Below are positions 53,451-63,063 of a DNA stretch of 64,000 nucleotides, in pieces. Origin of the DNA: Blepharisma stoltei (taxonomy: Eukaryota; Ciliophora; Heterotrichea; Heterotrichida; Blepharismidae); contig CAJZBQ010000021.1 of NCBI GenBank assembly GCA_914767885.1, positions 744,001-808,000 on the forward strand, in the 5' to 3' direction. The notes under the pieces are model-generated. The model was not told the origin of the DNA. It made no database searches and worked only from the letters and a program-made list of their open reading frames with translations. Each line of letters opens with the position of its first letter. Positions within the stretch are counted from its first letter, which is position 1. The position numbers and the translations under genes are program-made.

Positions 53451-54431
53451 ATGGATGACTTTCAGTGTCCTCTCTGTTTGAAACTTCTTCTGAAGCCCGC
53501 AAGCATAACTTGCGGTCACACATTTTGCAAATCCTGCCTTATCCGATCTCTTACAGTTCAAAAGAAATGCCCAGTTTGTCGAGTAAATTATCCATTCCCA
53601 GCTCATGATCTGCCTGTAAACTTCTTAATCCAAAATCTAATCCAAAAACAATTCCCAGACGAACTGAAAGAAAGAAAGGCCGAAGAAGTCCAAGATGAAA
53701 TTCCGCAGGCAATTGAATCTTTGCCAGTTCTTTTGATCAAAAACGTGACTTATTTTCCAAGTTCTATGGGAATTTTAGATATCTTTGAAAATCGATATAT
53801 GACTATGCTTCAGAATGCAACGATGGGGAATCGAACTTTTGGCTTGCTATCAAATTTCAAAGGTTCTTGGCTTGGAGCCCTGCTAGAAGTTGTTTCTGTT
53901 GAAAATGCTAGGCCAGGTGTTGCCCGTGTTCATGTATTATCAAAGAATAGGTTTACAACAGATTATATATTTCCTCAGCAAGACACATCAAGGCGAATTA
54001 AAGTTGAAGAAATAGGGAAAAATGAATTTAAAAGTGACTTGCTCTACTGCTGCAGGCCAAAATTCATTGTAGATGAGTATGATGAGGTAGAAACAATAAG
54101 TCAAAATGAAGTTATTGCATTTACTGATGCTTGTGTAAATCTTCTTTCAATTGACGAGCAAAGAGTTCTCCGAGAAACTTTTCACTCAAATAATGATAAA
54201 AGCTTTTATGTGCTTTCTTTATTAAGGCTCCCTCACAAAGACACAGTCCGGGCATTTTTATCAATATCACAAAATGAGAGGTTTGAAATTTGCAAAAAAC
54301 ATATCGCAGATAAAAGAATTAGTAGGGCTCATTTAAAACTCCAAGACCACGGACCATTTTCAGGGAACTTTGGGTTTTTACTCATAATCGTTGTGGTTTT
54401 GATCATTATTTTCTATGAGAGAATTAAGTAA
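53451..54431 (+). CDS. RING-finger, LON-substrate-binding-like membrane protein
   Basis: A 326-residue protein. A C3HC4 RING opens it (CPLCLKLLLKPASITCGHTF, CKSCLIRSL, CPVC), the typical E3 ubiquitin ligase module. The middle resembles the LON N-terminal domain found in LONRF proteins (PVLLIKNVTYFPSSMGILDI, FENRYMTMLQNA, GALLEVVSVENARPGVARVH). A single hydrophobic C-terminal helix (FLLIIVVVLIIIFYE) makes it a tail-anchored protein, which ordinary LONRFs are not. It probably ubiquitinates proteins at an internal membrane. Confidence 0.8.
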   Translation: MDDFQCPLCLKLLLKPASITCGHTFCKSCLIRSLTVQKKCPVCRVNYPFPAHDLPVNFLIQNLIQKQFPDELKERKAEEVQDEIPQAIESLPVLLIKNVTYFPSSMGILDIFENRYMTMLQNATMGNRTFGLLSNFKGSWLGALLEVVSVENARPGVARVHVLSKNRFTTDYIFPQQDTSRRIKVEEIGKNEFKSDLLYCCRPKFIVDEYDEVETISQNEVIAFTDACVNLLSIDEQRVLRETFHSNNDKSFYVLSLLRLPHKDTVRAFLSISQNERFEICKKHIADKRISRAHLKLQDHGPFSGNFGFLLIIVVVLIIIFYERIK

Positions 54432-54468
54432 AATAAATGGAAATATTAAATATATCGATAATTAATAT

Positions 54469-55929
54469 CTATCTCAAGAACCCAGGCTTTTTCACATTAC
54501 TGATGCGTGTTGAGTTTGGAGTAGTATGACGGACTGGACTTTTATCAAATATACTTAACCCTGCTTTCACCTTTTTAGTGTCTGGACTAGTAGAATTTGC
54601 TCTATTTTGTGCAGAAACTTTTTCTTTTGGAACAAAAGGACTTGTCACTGGAGAGTTTTGATTGGATTTTTTAGCGTTGACTAATCTTTCGGCTTGGCCT
54701 TTGTCTCCATGCATCATAATAAATTTATCTTCAGGCGACATAGGCGTTTTTTGTTCCTCATTATTACTGTCCCTTACGTTGAGTTTCTATATAAAATTTA
54801 CTGAAATTCCTGTTGCTAATTCGTTTTCATTCCTGAGCTCGTCACCCCAAGAAAATACTCTATCCTGCATGTCACACAAAAATTGCTGCTGAGGGCCCAG
54901 CACACTTCCAGGCCTGCAAAGTCTTATATACCCAATAAAATCTTCAGCCCTGAACCTAAAATGTTTCATTGCATAAATTCCTATTAAAGTTCCAGTTCTT
55001 CCTAGTCCAGCTTTGCAATGCACAGCTAGCCCGCCAGGCTCTCTTTCAGCAATCCTCAAAAATTCAGTCAAAATTTCATTAGAGGGAACCGACCCATCAA
55101 GGAAATACAAATCATAGTGCCTAATTCCATTCCTTGTGAACCTCTCTGCCTCATAGGTTTTATTGTTCAATCTTACAACTGCCGTTATGCCAATTTGTTT
55201 AAATAAAGGGACATAATCTTCAGGAGTCCATACTCTGAATCCTTGCTGGTCTATTTGTGTAGGACTTGGACATGCAAACGCAAGCATCTTACCTGGAATG
55301 ATCCAATTCCAGTCCCCATTTTCTATACCTTTATATCAATTAGAGTCTCAGACGAACAATTTAAATTTCTTACAAAAATAGAATTTTGGCTATAGAAAAA
55401 TTTTAACTTTTAGAGACGAGCATACCTTTTCATAGAACTCGTAGTCCTTTACATTAAAAGTTGCCATATCAAACCACCCTAGCTTTATGGCTTTTTCTAA
55501 GCCTCGCAAACAATTCAAAATGCTACATCTATAAGGACAATTTGTGCCACCAGCATCCCTAAAACCTTCAAAAGGAGGGAGAGACGCAAATGGCTGCCAC
55601 GCTTCATCTGCTGTTTTATTTAAAACTAGAATTTGAAAAGCGCCCATTAGATATGCTGCATTTGCTCGCTTATTTGGGAGAAGTGACGTAAAATGATATA
55701 TTTTGTAGGCACTATATGAGGGATTTCTCGTAAGCCTTTCGAGCTCTGTGCAAAATTTGTAAGTCATTCCAATGTTTAAAGGGCCAAAGTCGAGGTAAAA
55801 TGGCTGGTAAACCAATTCATTGTCGATACAAAAATAGTATGAGTTGGGTTGATTTCTGGGCGGGGCTCGATCGCTGATTCAGTATAACTTATTTGGAATT
55901 ATCTCAATTGCGTTGTTTGGCCCACTCAT
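54469..55929 (-). CDS. CDC14: CDC14-type dual-specificity phosphatase (one IES, one intron)
   Basis: ATG 55929 gives MSGPNNAIEIIPNKLYWISD, and the N-terminal half has ELVYQPFYLDFGPLNIGMTY and PFEGFRDAG. Removing a 99-bp TA-flanked insertion (55326-55424) joins FYEKV to ENGDWNWIIPGKMLAFACPS, a CDC14 signature. The catalytic P-loop is HCKAGLGRTGT, with Cys nucleophile and Arg. A 15-nt intron (54801-54787) joins ATGIS to KLNVRDSNNEEQ and the low-complexity tail ends KKPGFLR; total 448 residues. CDC14 reverses CDK phosphorylation at mitotic exit and acts in cilia/centrosome function in several eukaryotes. Confidence 0.92.
54787..54801 (-). other. 15-nt spliceosomal intron
   Basis: On the minus strand GTAAATTTTATATAG interrupts the CDC14 tail. 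It contains the in-frame TAG and its removal keeps the frame. Confidence 0.85.
55326..55424. other. 99-bp TA-flanked short IES-like insertion in CDC14
   Basis: Read on the minus strand, AAGG-TA precedes the insertion and a second TA precedes GAAAATGGGGACTGG. Deleting 99 bp gives AAG GTA GAA AAT GGG GAC TGG, which is the conserved EKVENGDWNW. The piece contains stops in all phases needed and lacks GT..AG ends in the right place. Confidence 0.8.
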
Positions 55930-57289
55930 GATTTTATTTGTATTATTGATGGCTTTTTAGACTAAATATTAATTCTTCTTACCCGGAAATAGCAAAAGAA
56001 TCTAACTAAATAAAATTGGCTTAAAATTATTAGAGAAGTCCATTATGAAACTATTTAGATTGAAATTTAAGCGGATATCACAAGTTTAAGAGCCAAAATT
56101 TAATTTAGCTCTAAATAAGATTCTTAAATTTCATAGCGAAAGATCTTATTTCTCCACCGATTAGCAAGCAGATTCATGAAAATGCTTTTTTTTGAAGCTA
56201 GTGCTCTTATGACACAAAAATTAATTTAATATTTATAATTAGTAATTATTATAATAATAAATAAGATTGCATACTAATCATATTTAATTTTAGAACCATA
56301 CTCTAAAACAAAAATTTTATAAATTAAATTAGTTTTTTATGGAGAAAAATATTAGAAGCATAGATGTATAATCAGGGTAAACGAAAGGAGGAGTGGCCAT
56401 TTTCAACTTAATTTCGAGACTTGAATTATTAAAACCGAAATGGCTATATAAGAGTGGTAAAAAAGAGAATATTCTTGACCCTCATGGAGATGCACAAATA
56501 GCGAGAGTGTTTTTCAGAGGCATATCGTTATCCCAATACATAGAAGCATTTTACAACAAAAATACTCTGATTCAGTACAATTCTGGGATATATCTTAGTT
56601 AAGGGATCCTACGAATTTCCCAGAAAAAAATATTTATCAAAAAAGCTAATTCAGTTTCAAAGCTTTCATTTATCAAAATTAATTTTAGATCATAATATAT
56701 GTGAGAAAAAAAAATAGATTAGATTCATTCTTTCTTATTTGCCAAAATTCGAAAAATAAGAAATTAGAACAAACTTGGAAGAAAATAAGAAAGAGGGAAT
56801 GTGTTTCAGCCTTCATAAAATATTAAAATAAAAATTGCTTATGTGGAATATATGGCACTTACGATTGGTGAGAAAAAAATCTTGCTCAATATCCTGGGAG
56901 GAAATCAGCTGCTGAAAGTGTTGTGGGAATTCGCCTAACTGATTGTAGAGTAAAATATAAATTTGGTAATATTATTTAGACTTCATATCATTAAAATGAT
57001 CTAATTGCTTTTAAAGCAGCAGCATTAAAAAATTCTTTATATATTGCTTGCACCATAAAGATTGAAATTCTTCAGGATTTTAATAGCAGCATTATAATTC
57101 ATAATTGTAAAATCAAAAAGAAATATAAAAGATTAATTTCTCAGCTTGAAAATATTTATTATTCGTAAAAGGAAGGCATAATTCATCTATACTTATATTA
57201 AACTCATAGTAAAGTTTATCCAAATATAATTATAAATCTCACTATTGAATGAACTATTTATGTGATTTAAGCTTTTAAGTTGAAATATT
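55930..57289. other. 1.36-kb AT-rich spacer with one doubtful small gene
   Basis: Mostly AT-rich without recognisable structure. The only protein-like stretch is at 56364-56602, listed separately. No C-tract element ends or long direct repeats seen. Confidence 0.5.
56364..56602 (+). CDS. doubtful small protein
   Basis: A frame without ATG from 56393 reads AIFNLISRLELLKPKWLYKS, DPHGDAQIARVFFRGISLSQ and ends GIYLS. An ATG at 56364 (MYNQG) could precede it if a 14- or 17-nt GT..AG segment (GTAAACGAAAGGAG or longer) were removed; both are outside the 15-16 nt seen elsewhere. Product unknown. Confidence 0.3.
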
Positions 57290-57565
57290 TTACGCTCTAG
57301 TTCTCGGCTTCTTTTTGGCTTTTCCTCTCTCTTCAAATCTGGTAAGAATTCTGGACATACTCAAAGAAAACTGCTTAACCTTATTAAACTCTGCTTCTAC
57401 ATCTTGCAATTGGTATATGTACGTCTTCGAGCTATTTGTGACTTTAACTTTTAGTACTCCTTTGGATGGGCTCAATTTAATTGACCATCGTGCACTTCCT
57501 CCATCGGTACTAGCTAATTCCCAAGCTTTTACACAAAAGTCATCCCAATCTCTGAATTTCACCAT
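57290..57565 (-). CDS. SRP9: signal recognition particle 9 kDa protein (SRP9)
   Basis: A 91-residue protein of SRP9 size and pattern: MVKFRDWDDFCVKAWELAST at the N-terminus, RWSIKLSPSKGVLKVKVTNS over the central strands, TYIYQLQDVEAEFNKVKQFS, and a basic tail KAKKKPRTRA. SRP9 pairs with SRP14 to bind the Alu domain of SRP RNA and arrest elongation during co-translational targeting to the ER. Uninterrupted. Confidence 0.8.
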   Translation of the reverse strand: MVKFRDWDDFCVKAWELASTDGGSARWSIKLSPSKGVLKVKVTNSSKTYIYQLQDVEAEFNKVKQFSLSMSRILTRFEERGKAKKKPRTRA

Positions 57566-58029
57566 TTTCCTTTATTCTTATTATGATAAATAAGTATTAT
57601 TATTTTCAAGTAATTAGGAGCTTTAAATTTATAATAAAGTCAATATGATTCACAATATTAAAAGCTTCACATTAAATTTTATTTCACTTTATCTTTGATG
57701 TAATCATTAAGCAATTTCATATTTTGCCTTAATATTTTATTCTTAAAACAACTATTTTTATTGAAATAAATATCTCAACGTGGCAATTTTTTTTTGAATT
57801 CACCATTTATAGTGTACCCTATTGCCAAAATTATCTTCTAAATATTCATAAATAATAAAGCATTAGCGAGTTTTTAAAATTTAATGGATCCGATTGCATC
57901 GGATAAGAGCAATAGGGATACTTAATTCTCTTTGCAAACATAAAATTTAGTTTTTTTGAATTAAATAAGTAATTATTCCTTAATTTGGGATTGCTGGAAT
58001 TTGAAATTAATTAATTTAATGTCTTACAT

Positions 58030-58303
58030 ACAATATTAAAATGGCAGTTATGGGATAGGCCTATTGTACCTGCTCCGCAGGTAGGGACCTATACTCGGAC
58101 TTATGTGAAGGAGGTCGATGCCCTGGAGAGTCTAGAGTGAAGAGAAGAGGTCAGTGCTGAGACTAGCACAGACCAGAGAAGTCTTTAGTGACTTGATAAC
58201 ATTAACGGTTCGACGGTTAGGAAGGTCCAACTACCGTTGTTCAGAGCTGTTAATCTAGTTGGGCCCTCAATTAAACTTAAACTTAAACTTAAATGTCTTA
58301 CAT
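58030..58303. mobile_element. GC-rich SINE-like retroposon, family B (274 bp, 12-bp duplication)
   Basis: AATGTCTTACAT at 58018-58029 recurs at 58292-58303. The insert has a GC-rich body (GGCCTATTGTACCTGCTCCG, GGTTCGACGGTTAGGAAGG) and ends in a (ACTTAA)n tail immediately before the second repeat. No open frame. GGTTCGA resembles an internal pol III B box but the match is short. Confidence 0.8.
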
Positions 58304-58394
58304 TCAACAAAAATTTGGATTAAAATGATATTGATTATAATTATTTATTATTACTGTTCTAAGGGGGATGTTAGATAACAATTATACAATAATA

Positions 58395-60176
58395 ATGTCT
58401 CAGCACAGTCAATTAGATAACTATATCGTCTTACGTGGACTGGGAAAGGGAGCCACTGCAAAAGTCAAAGCAGTGCGTGACCCTGAAACTGGCCTCGTAT
58501 ACGCAGCAAAAATCTTGAAATTCCAGAATGAAGCTCTCACTGCCAGATTTCGAGAAGTCGTCCAAAATGAGATGCAAAGTCTCAACAGAATCAATCATCC
58601 TAACATCGTAAATCTAGTTCACGCCAATGAGAGCGGAGTCTATACAAGGAAAAATGGATCTAAATATAATTGCATGTATATGATAATAGAGCTTTGCCCG
58701 AACGGGGAGCTTTTTGACGTCTTATTTCAATCAGGAAGATTTGATGAAAGGGTAGCCAGATTTTACTTTCATCAGCTGATCGAAGGACTTGAAGCTTGTC
58801 ATCGGGCTGGTGTAACTCATAGAGATTTAAAGCCTGAAAATATATTATTTGATGAAAATTTTAACTTAAAAATTACAGATTTCGGATTCGCTTTTTCAAT
58901 AGAAGGCAGAGATGGATCTGGATTTTTGCATACACACTTGGGAACTGAAGGCTATATGGCTCCAGAAATCCATGCAAGGCAGCCATACAGTGGTGCATCT
59001 GTAGACGCTTTTGCATCTGGAATCATCTTATTCATCATGTATTCACAGAATCCACCATTCAGCAAGGCTGTTCCGACAGACCCATACTATAAGCTGCTAT
59101 CAAATAGAGAAGAAAAGTTTTGGCAACTGCATTCAAGGAATAAGCCTTCAGGCCACTATTCTGCTGAATTTAAATCTTTGATCACAGACATGCTTGCTTT
59201 ACTCCCCCCCCCCCTCCGTGAGCGAAACAAAAAAATTTTGTTCGCTCACGGAGGGGGGTTAATTTTTTTTTTTAAAAAAAATTTATATATAAATTTTATA
59301 AAAAATATTTTTTTCGAAATTTAAAAAAATCCTAATTTGCAAAAATTGGGAAGCAAATATTAATTTAATTTGCAAAATTTATGTTTTAAAACGCAATTTG
59401 TTTAAAATTAAACAGAATTAGCTCTAGATTTCATTATACTAATTATCACTTATATATAAAAATTTTTTTCCATTAAAATTTTTTCTATTAAAAAAATTTT
59501 TGTTCACTCACGGAGGGTGGGTTTTTGGTCAAAAAATGGCGATTTTTCTAATGGTTTTGTTCGCTCACGGAGGGGGGGGGGGGAGTTAGATCCAGCAAGA
59601 AGACTGACTATTGAGCAAATTAAAGCTCATCCCTGGTATAATGGTCCTATTGCTTCAGCCCAAGAAGTGGGACAAGAGCTTAGAGCCAGACAACGGGGAA
59701 TAATTGAAGCTGCAGAAAGGGCTCAGGAGCAAAGACAAAAAGCATTTGGACAGAAATCAGGTATTGTATGTCAGGGAGGTAGATTCTATAGAGGTGAAGA
59801 AACAGATATAGGAGATCTTTCTTTATCTTTTTCAATACCTCAAGAAGAACTAATTGCTAAGCCTCTACCTGAAAATTTTCAAGCAGTTAACAAATTCTCA
59901 CAGCTATTCACAGGGTTGTGCCCCCAAGATGTTATGACTATAATTTCGCTTTGCCTTTCAGATTATAATGCGGAGTGTGAGATTTCTCAGGATTGCTATA
60001 AAGTTGTAGCCAATGTGGTTACAGAAACTGATTTAGTTAACTTCAAAGTTAATATTTATGATGCTGGAAATTTCATGACTGCACTTTCGTTTGACTTACT
60101 GAGAGGCAGCAAATTTGATTTAATGAATATATACAGAAAAGTTGAAGAGAGAATACAAGAAGTTCAAAACTCTTAA
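58395..60176 (+). CDS. CAMK/SNF1-type serine/threonine kinase with KA1-like tail (interrupted by 59202-59588)
   Basis: A kinase domain with G-loop GLGKGATAKVK, catalytic loop HRDLKPENILFD, DFGFAF and GTEGYMAPE. Removing the 387-bp element at TTA joins ITDMLAL to DPARRLTIEQIKAHPWYNGP, restoring the conserved C-lobe end of the kinase domain. The C-terminal region ends ETDLVNFKVNIYDAGNFMTA to KVEERIQEVQNS, which resembles the KA1 domain of SNF1/MARK relatives. Total 464 residues. I chose ATG 58395 (MSQHSQLDNYI); an in-frame ATG at 58368 would add nine residues. Confidence 0.88.
59202..59588. mobile_element. C-tract MITE/IES-like element, variant 1 (387 bp, TTA duplication)
   Basis: TTA at 59199-59201 and 59586-59588. 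The left end is a C-run then CTCCGTGAGCGAA, folding with TTCGCTCACGGAGGGGGG at about 59241; the right end has two direct copies, CACTCACGGAGGGTGG and CGCTCACGGAGGGGGG. It cuts the kinase gene at a conserved site. The 62619 copy is nearly identical over the full length. Confidence 0.9.
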
Positions 60177-60190
60177 TTGAAAATTTAATA

Positions 60191-60757
60191 TTATACATTT
60201 CTGGAAATCTTACTTATTTTTTCTAAGAAACCGTCATTTTCAATCCTTAATTTTTCAATTCGATTTTCTATTTGAAAGATTTGCTTTTCAGCTTCATTGG
60301 ATTCAATTTTAAATTGATCTCTTTCTTTCATTTGATATGATAACTCTTTCTTCATTTTCTTTGTGACACTAAGTAGCCCATTAATCGCTAAGTCTTCAGC
60401 TTCCATCTGCAATTTGATATTTGTGCATTTTTCATATATTTCCTTCACTTCATTGTCTATATCTCTCACTTCTTTATCTAGAATACGGATTTCTCTGCCT
60501 ATTCTTTCTCTGTCCTCCCCTATTTTTTCATTTGCTTTTCTGATTTTTGCGTTTTCATTGTGTAGTTTGTCGTGATTCTTTTTAATTTTGTTGGCATATG
60601 ACGAGCTTAAATATAATTCTCTTTTAAGCTGGTCTGCAATGTCCTGCAAAACGTCTTTTTGCTCATTTAAAGTGGTAAGTTCTTCCATTAGGAGTTTTAG
60701 TTCGGCGGAGGATTGTTGTAGCTCTTCATGGTAGTCTGAATATAATTTATGCACCAT
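60191..60757 (-). CDS. 188-residue coiled-coil protein
   Basis: Starts MVHKLYSDYHEELQQSSAEL and is helical coiled coil over nearly its full length (NAKIRKANEKIGEDRERIGR, KMKKELSYQMKERDQFKIES). Ends EKISKISRNV. It lies tail-to-tail with the kinase gene, 14 bases apart. Uninterrupted; no family recognised. Confidence 0.7.
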   Translation of the reverse strand: MVHKLYSDYHEELQQSSAELKLLMEELTTLNEQKDVLQDIADQLKRELYLSSSYANKIKKNHDKLHNENAKIRKANEKIGEDRERIGREIRILDKEVRDIDNEVKEIYEKCTNIKLQMEAEDLAINGLLSVTKKMKKELSYQMKERDQFKIESNEAEKQIFQIENRIEKLRIENDGFLEKISKISRNV

Positions 60758-60927
60758 AATCGATCTCTATACCCTTATAGAGTATCGGCTAGGAAAAAAA
60801 TGATCCAGGGCACCTGTCTTATACGGTCTAAGTCTAATTTGGCATCTCAAAGCCATAAACAGAGATTTTTAATTTTGTTTTTACTTTTCGAAAAGCTGAC
60901 AAGTGCAAATTAAATTTTAAAATTAAA

Positions 60928-61122
60928 ATGGATAGTCAATATTATCTAAAATATTTCAAGGGCTATATTGAATTCTTTCTGTCAATCGTGAAGATCTGAG
61001 GCCAAGTGGTGTAGATGAACGACTGTGAAAACTGGGATGAGCCTGCCGTAAAGCTGATGAAGATCGAGGATATGGCTTTCGATTTGATAAAGGCGCTGAA
61101 CGCATATTTAAATATCAAATAA
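60928..61122 (+). CDS. possible small protein with internal TAG
   Basis: ATG 60928 gives MDSQYYLKYFKGYIEFFLSI, then an in-frame TAG at 61000-61002, then the same frame continues MNDCENWDEPAVKLMKIEDM, AFDLIKALNAYLNIK to TAA 61122. Both parts look protein-like. A 27-nt GT..AG segment ending at the TAG could be spliced, but it is longer than the usual introns. The downstream half alone may be the gene. Product unknown. Confidence 0.35.
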
Positions 61123-61132
61123 ATTCCTTTTA

Positions 61133-61511
61133 CTCCCCCCTGTCCGTGAGTGAACAAAAGAATTTTGTTCACTCACAGAGTGGGGTTAATTTTTTTTTTA
61201 AAAAAATTTATACATAGTCAGTCTCACTAACTATATAAATTTTATAAACAATTTTTTTTTCGAAATTTGAAAAAATCCTAATTCGCAAAAATTGGAAAGC
61301 AAATATTATTTTAATTTATAAAATTTATGTTTTAAAAAGCAATTCGTTAAAAATTAAACACAATTAGCTCTAGATTTCATTATACTAATTATCATTTATA
61401 TATCAAAATTTTTTTTCCATAAAAAGTTTTTGTTCACTCACGGAGGGTGGGGTTTTTGGGCGAAAAAGGATTTTTCTAATGGTTTTGTTCACTCATGGAG
61501 GGGGGGAGTTA
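61133..61511. mobile_element. C-tract MITE/IES-like element, variant 1 (379 bp, intergenic)
   Basis: TTA at 61130-61132 and 61509-61511. Left hairpin CTCCCCCCTGTCCGTGAGTG against CACTCACAGAGTGGGG; right pair CACTCACGGAGGGTGGGG and CACTCATGGAGGGGGGGAG. It differs from the other copies by about 20 extra bases at 61212-61231 between TATA repeats. It is intergenic, so excision cannot be tested by frame. Confidence 0.85.
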
Positions 61512-61561
61512 GTATAATTTAATGAAAACTGAGCTATATGCTTTACACAAATGAAAAGAGT

Positions 61562-62278
61562 TTAGAAGTATTTTGAGAGGTATTCCACCGATGGACTGTA
61601 AGCTGAAGGACCTGGAGATTGTGAATGAGGAATGTAATCAAGTTTCTTGTCTGTTGTATCGATTATTGCTCTTGGAGACTTTGATCGAGTAATTGCATTT
61701 TTCACTCTATAAGCAGCTGGCCCAGGACTTCGTTGACGATTATCATGGAGATTTCTTTCAGCCTTGGCAAATGTTCCTCTTTGAATTTTTGGAGAATGAT
61801 ACCTAAAATTAAAAAAGTCCGTTTTTGCATTGTCGCTTAAAGGACTTTGGTAAGTAATGACAGTCTCATCTCCCGAAGGGATGCTTTCTAATAATTTGCA
61901 AGAACTGCTTCCTATTGGTAATGTCTGTGCTTTTTGTGGAATTTCGATTTTTAGATTGATATCCTTAACTTTTCCTTCCAAACTTAAATTTCAATCTTCT
62001 TTACATGTTTTTGATATTTTATTTGGCCTTCTAGGTGCATTTTGTGATAATTCTAGTGATTTTCAAGCCTCATCTATGATTTGGCTGATGACGACTTTTA
62101 ATGGCCCTTTGAGATTTACTGCTAATTTTTGATTCTTTTTATACTCAATCAATAGTAGGCTAGCTAGCCATTCATTAAATGTATCTAAATGTCCTGATGA
62201 TAATAAATAGTTTTTCATTTCTCGATATGATGAAGCTTTATCATAGTTTTCAAAATTTTTGCCGTAAGCACAGTTCAT
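61562..62278 (-). CDS. STPGR-repeat-containing protein
   Basis: ATG 62278 opens MNCAYGKNFENYDKASSYRE with two TGA-Trp codons further on (DEAWKSLEL, KEDWNLSLE). The N-terminal helical part (DTFNEWLASLLLIEYKKNQK) is followed by Pro-Gly motifs QRSPGPAAYRVKNA and SQSPGPSAYSPS near the C-terminus. This fits sperm-tail PG-rich repeat proteins of the ciliary axoneme. 238 residues, uninterrupted. Confidence 0.7.
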
Positions 62279-62618
62279 TTAATTATAAGCAGAAGCCTAA
62301 TTAATTATAATCAAAAATTTAGAGCGTCTTTGATATATTTAATTGAATAGCCTTGGACTTAACGGTTCATAATAATCTTTATTTAAATTGGTCATCTCAA
62401 AGTATGTCAACATTCAAATTATTTGAATTGCAAAATAAAACTCTAAATATAAAGTAAAATAGCTCTGAGGGGTATATAAAATTAATCAATCATTCAAACT
62501 AATAATAATATTGAAAGGTAAATTGATTTTAGCTAATAAAGATGGTGACTTATTGCATCTAAAAGAAAATTCGAAAATTTGCAAAATAAAGTCTCTTAAA
62601 AAATAATAAAACTGCTAA
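62279..62618. other. AT-rich spacer
   Basis: No coding signal on either strand. It separates divergent genes and should hold both promoters; the C-tract element that follows lies in the same intergenic region. Confidence 0.4.
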
Positions 62619-63007
62619 CTCCCCCCCCCCCCTCCGTGAGCGAACAAAAAAATTTTGTTCGCTCACGGAGGGGGGTTAATTTTTTTTTTTAAAAAAAATT
62701 TATATATAAATTTTATAAAAAATATTTTTTTTCGAAATTTTAAAAAAAATCCTAATTTGCAAAAATTGGGAAGCAAATATTAATTTAAATTTGCAAAATT
62801 TATGTTTTAAAACGCAATTTGTTTAAAATTAAACAGAATTAGCTCTAGATTTCATTATACTAATTATCACTTATATATCAAAATTTTTTTCCATTAAAAA
62901 TTTTTTCTATTAAAAAAATTTTTGTTCACTCACGGAGGGTGGTTTTTGGTCAAAAAATGGCGATTTTTCTAATGGTTTTGTTCGCTCACGGAGGGGGGGG
63001 GGAGTAA
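62619..63007. mobile_element. C-tract MITE/IES-like element, variant 1 (389 bp, TAA duplication)
   Basis: TAA at 62616-62618 and 63005-63007. Structure as at 59202: left hairpin, AT-rich core, right direct pair of the GCTCACGGAGGGGGG motif. The core and ends differ from 59202-59588 by only a few substitutions and run-length changes, so the two inserted recently. It lies 56 bases upstream of the next start codon. Confidence 0.9.
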
Positions 63008-63063
63008 GTTATCACACTTTGAATAAAAAACTAAGAATATTCAATAAATTAAATAGCTATAAT

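Noticed and set aside
58200-58225. tRNA gene or tRNA-derived SINE from GGTTCGA
   Set aside because: No cloverleaf or A box at the right distance could be drawn; the match is short.
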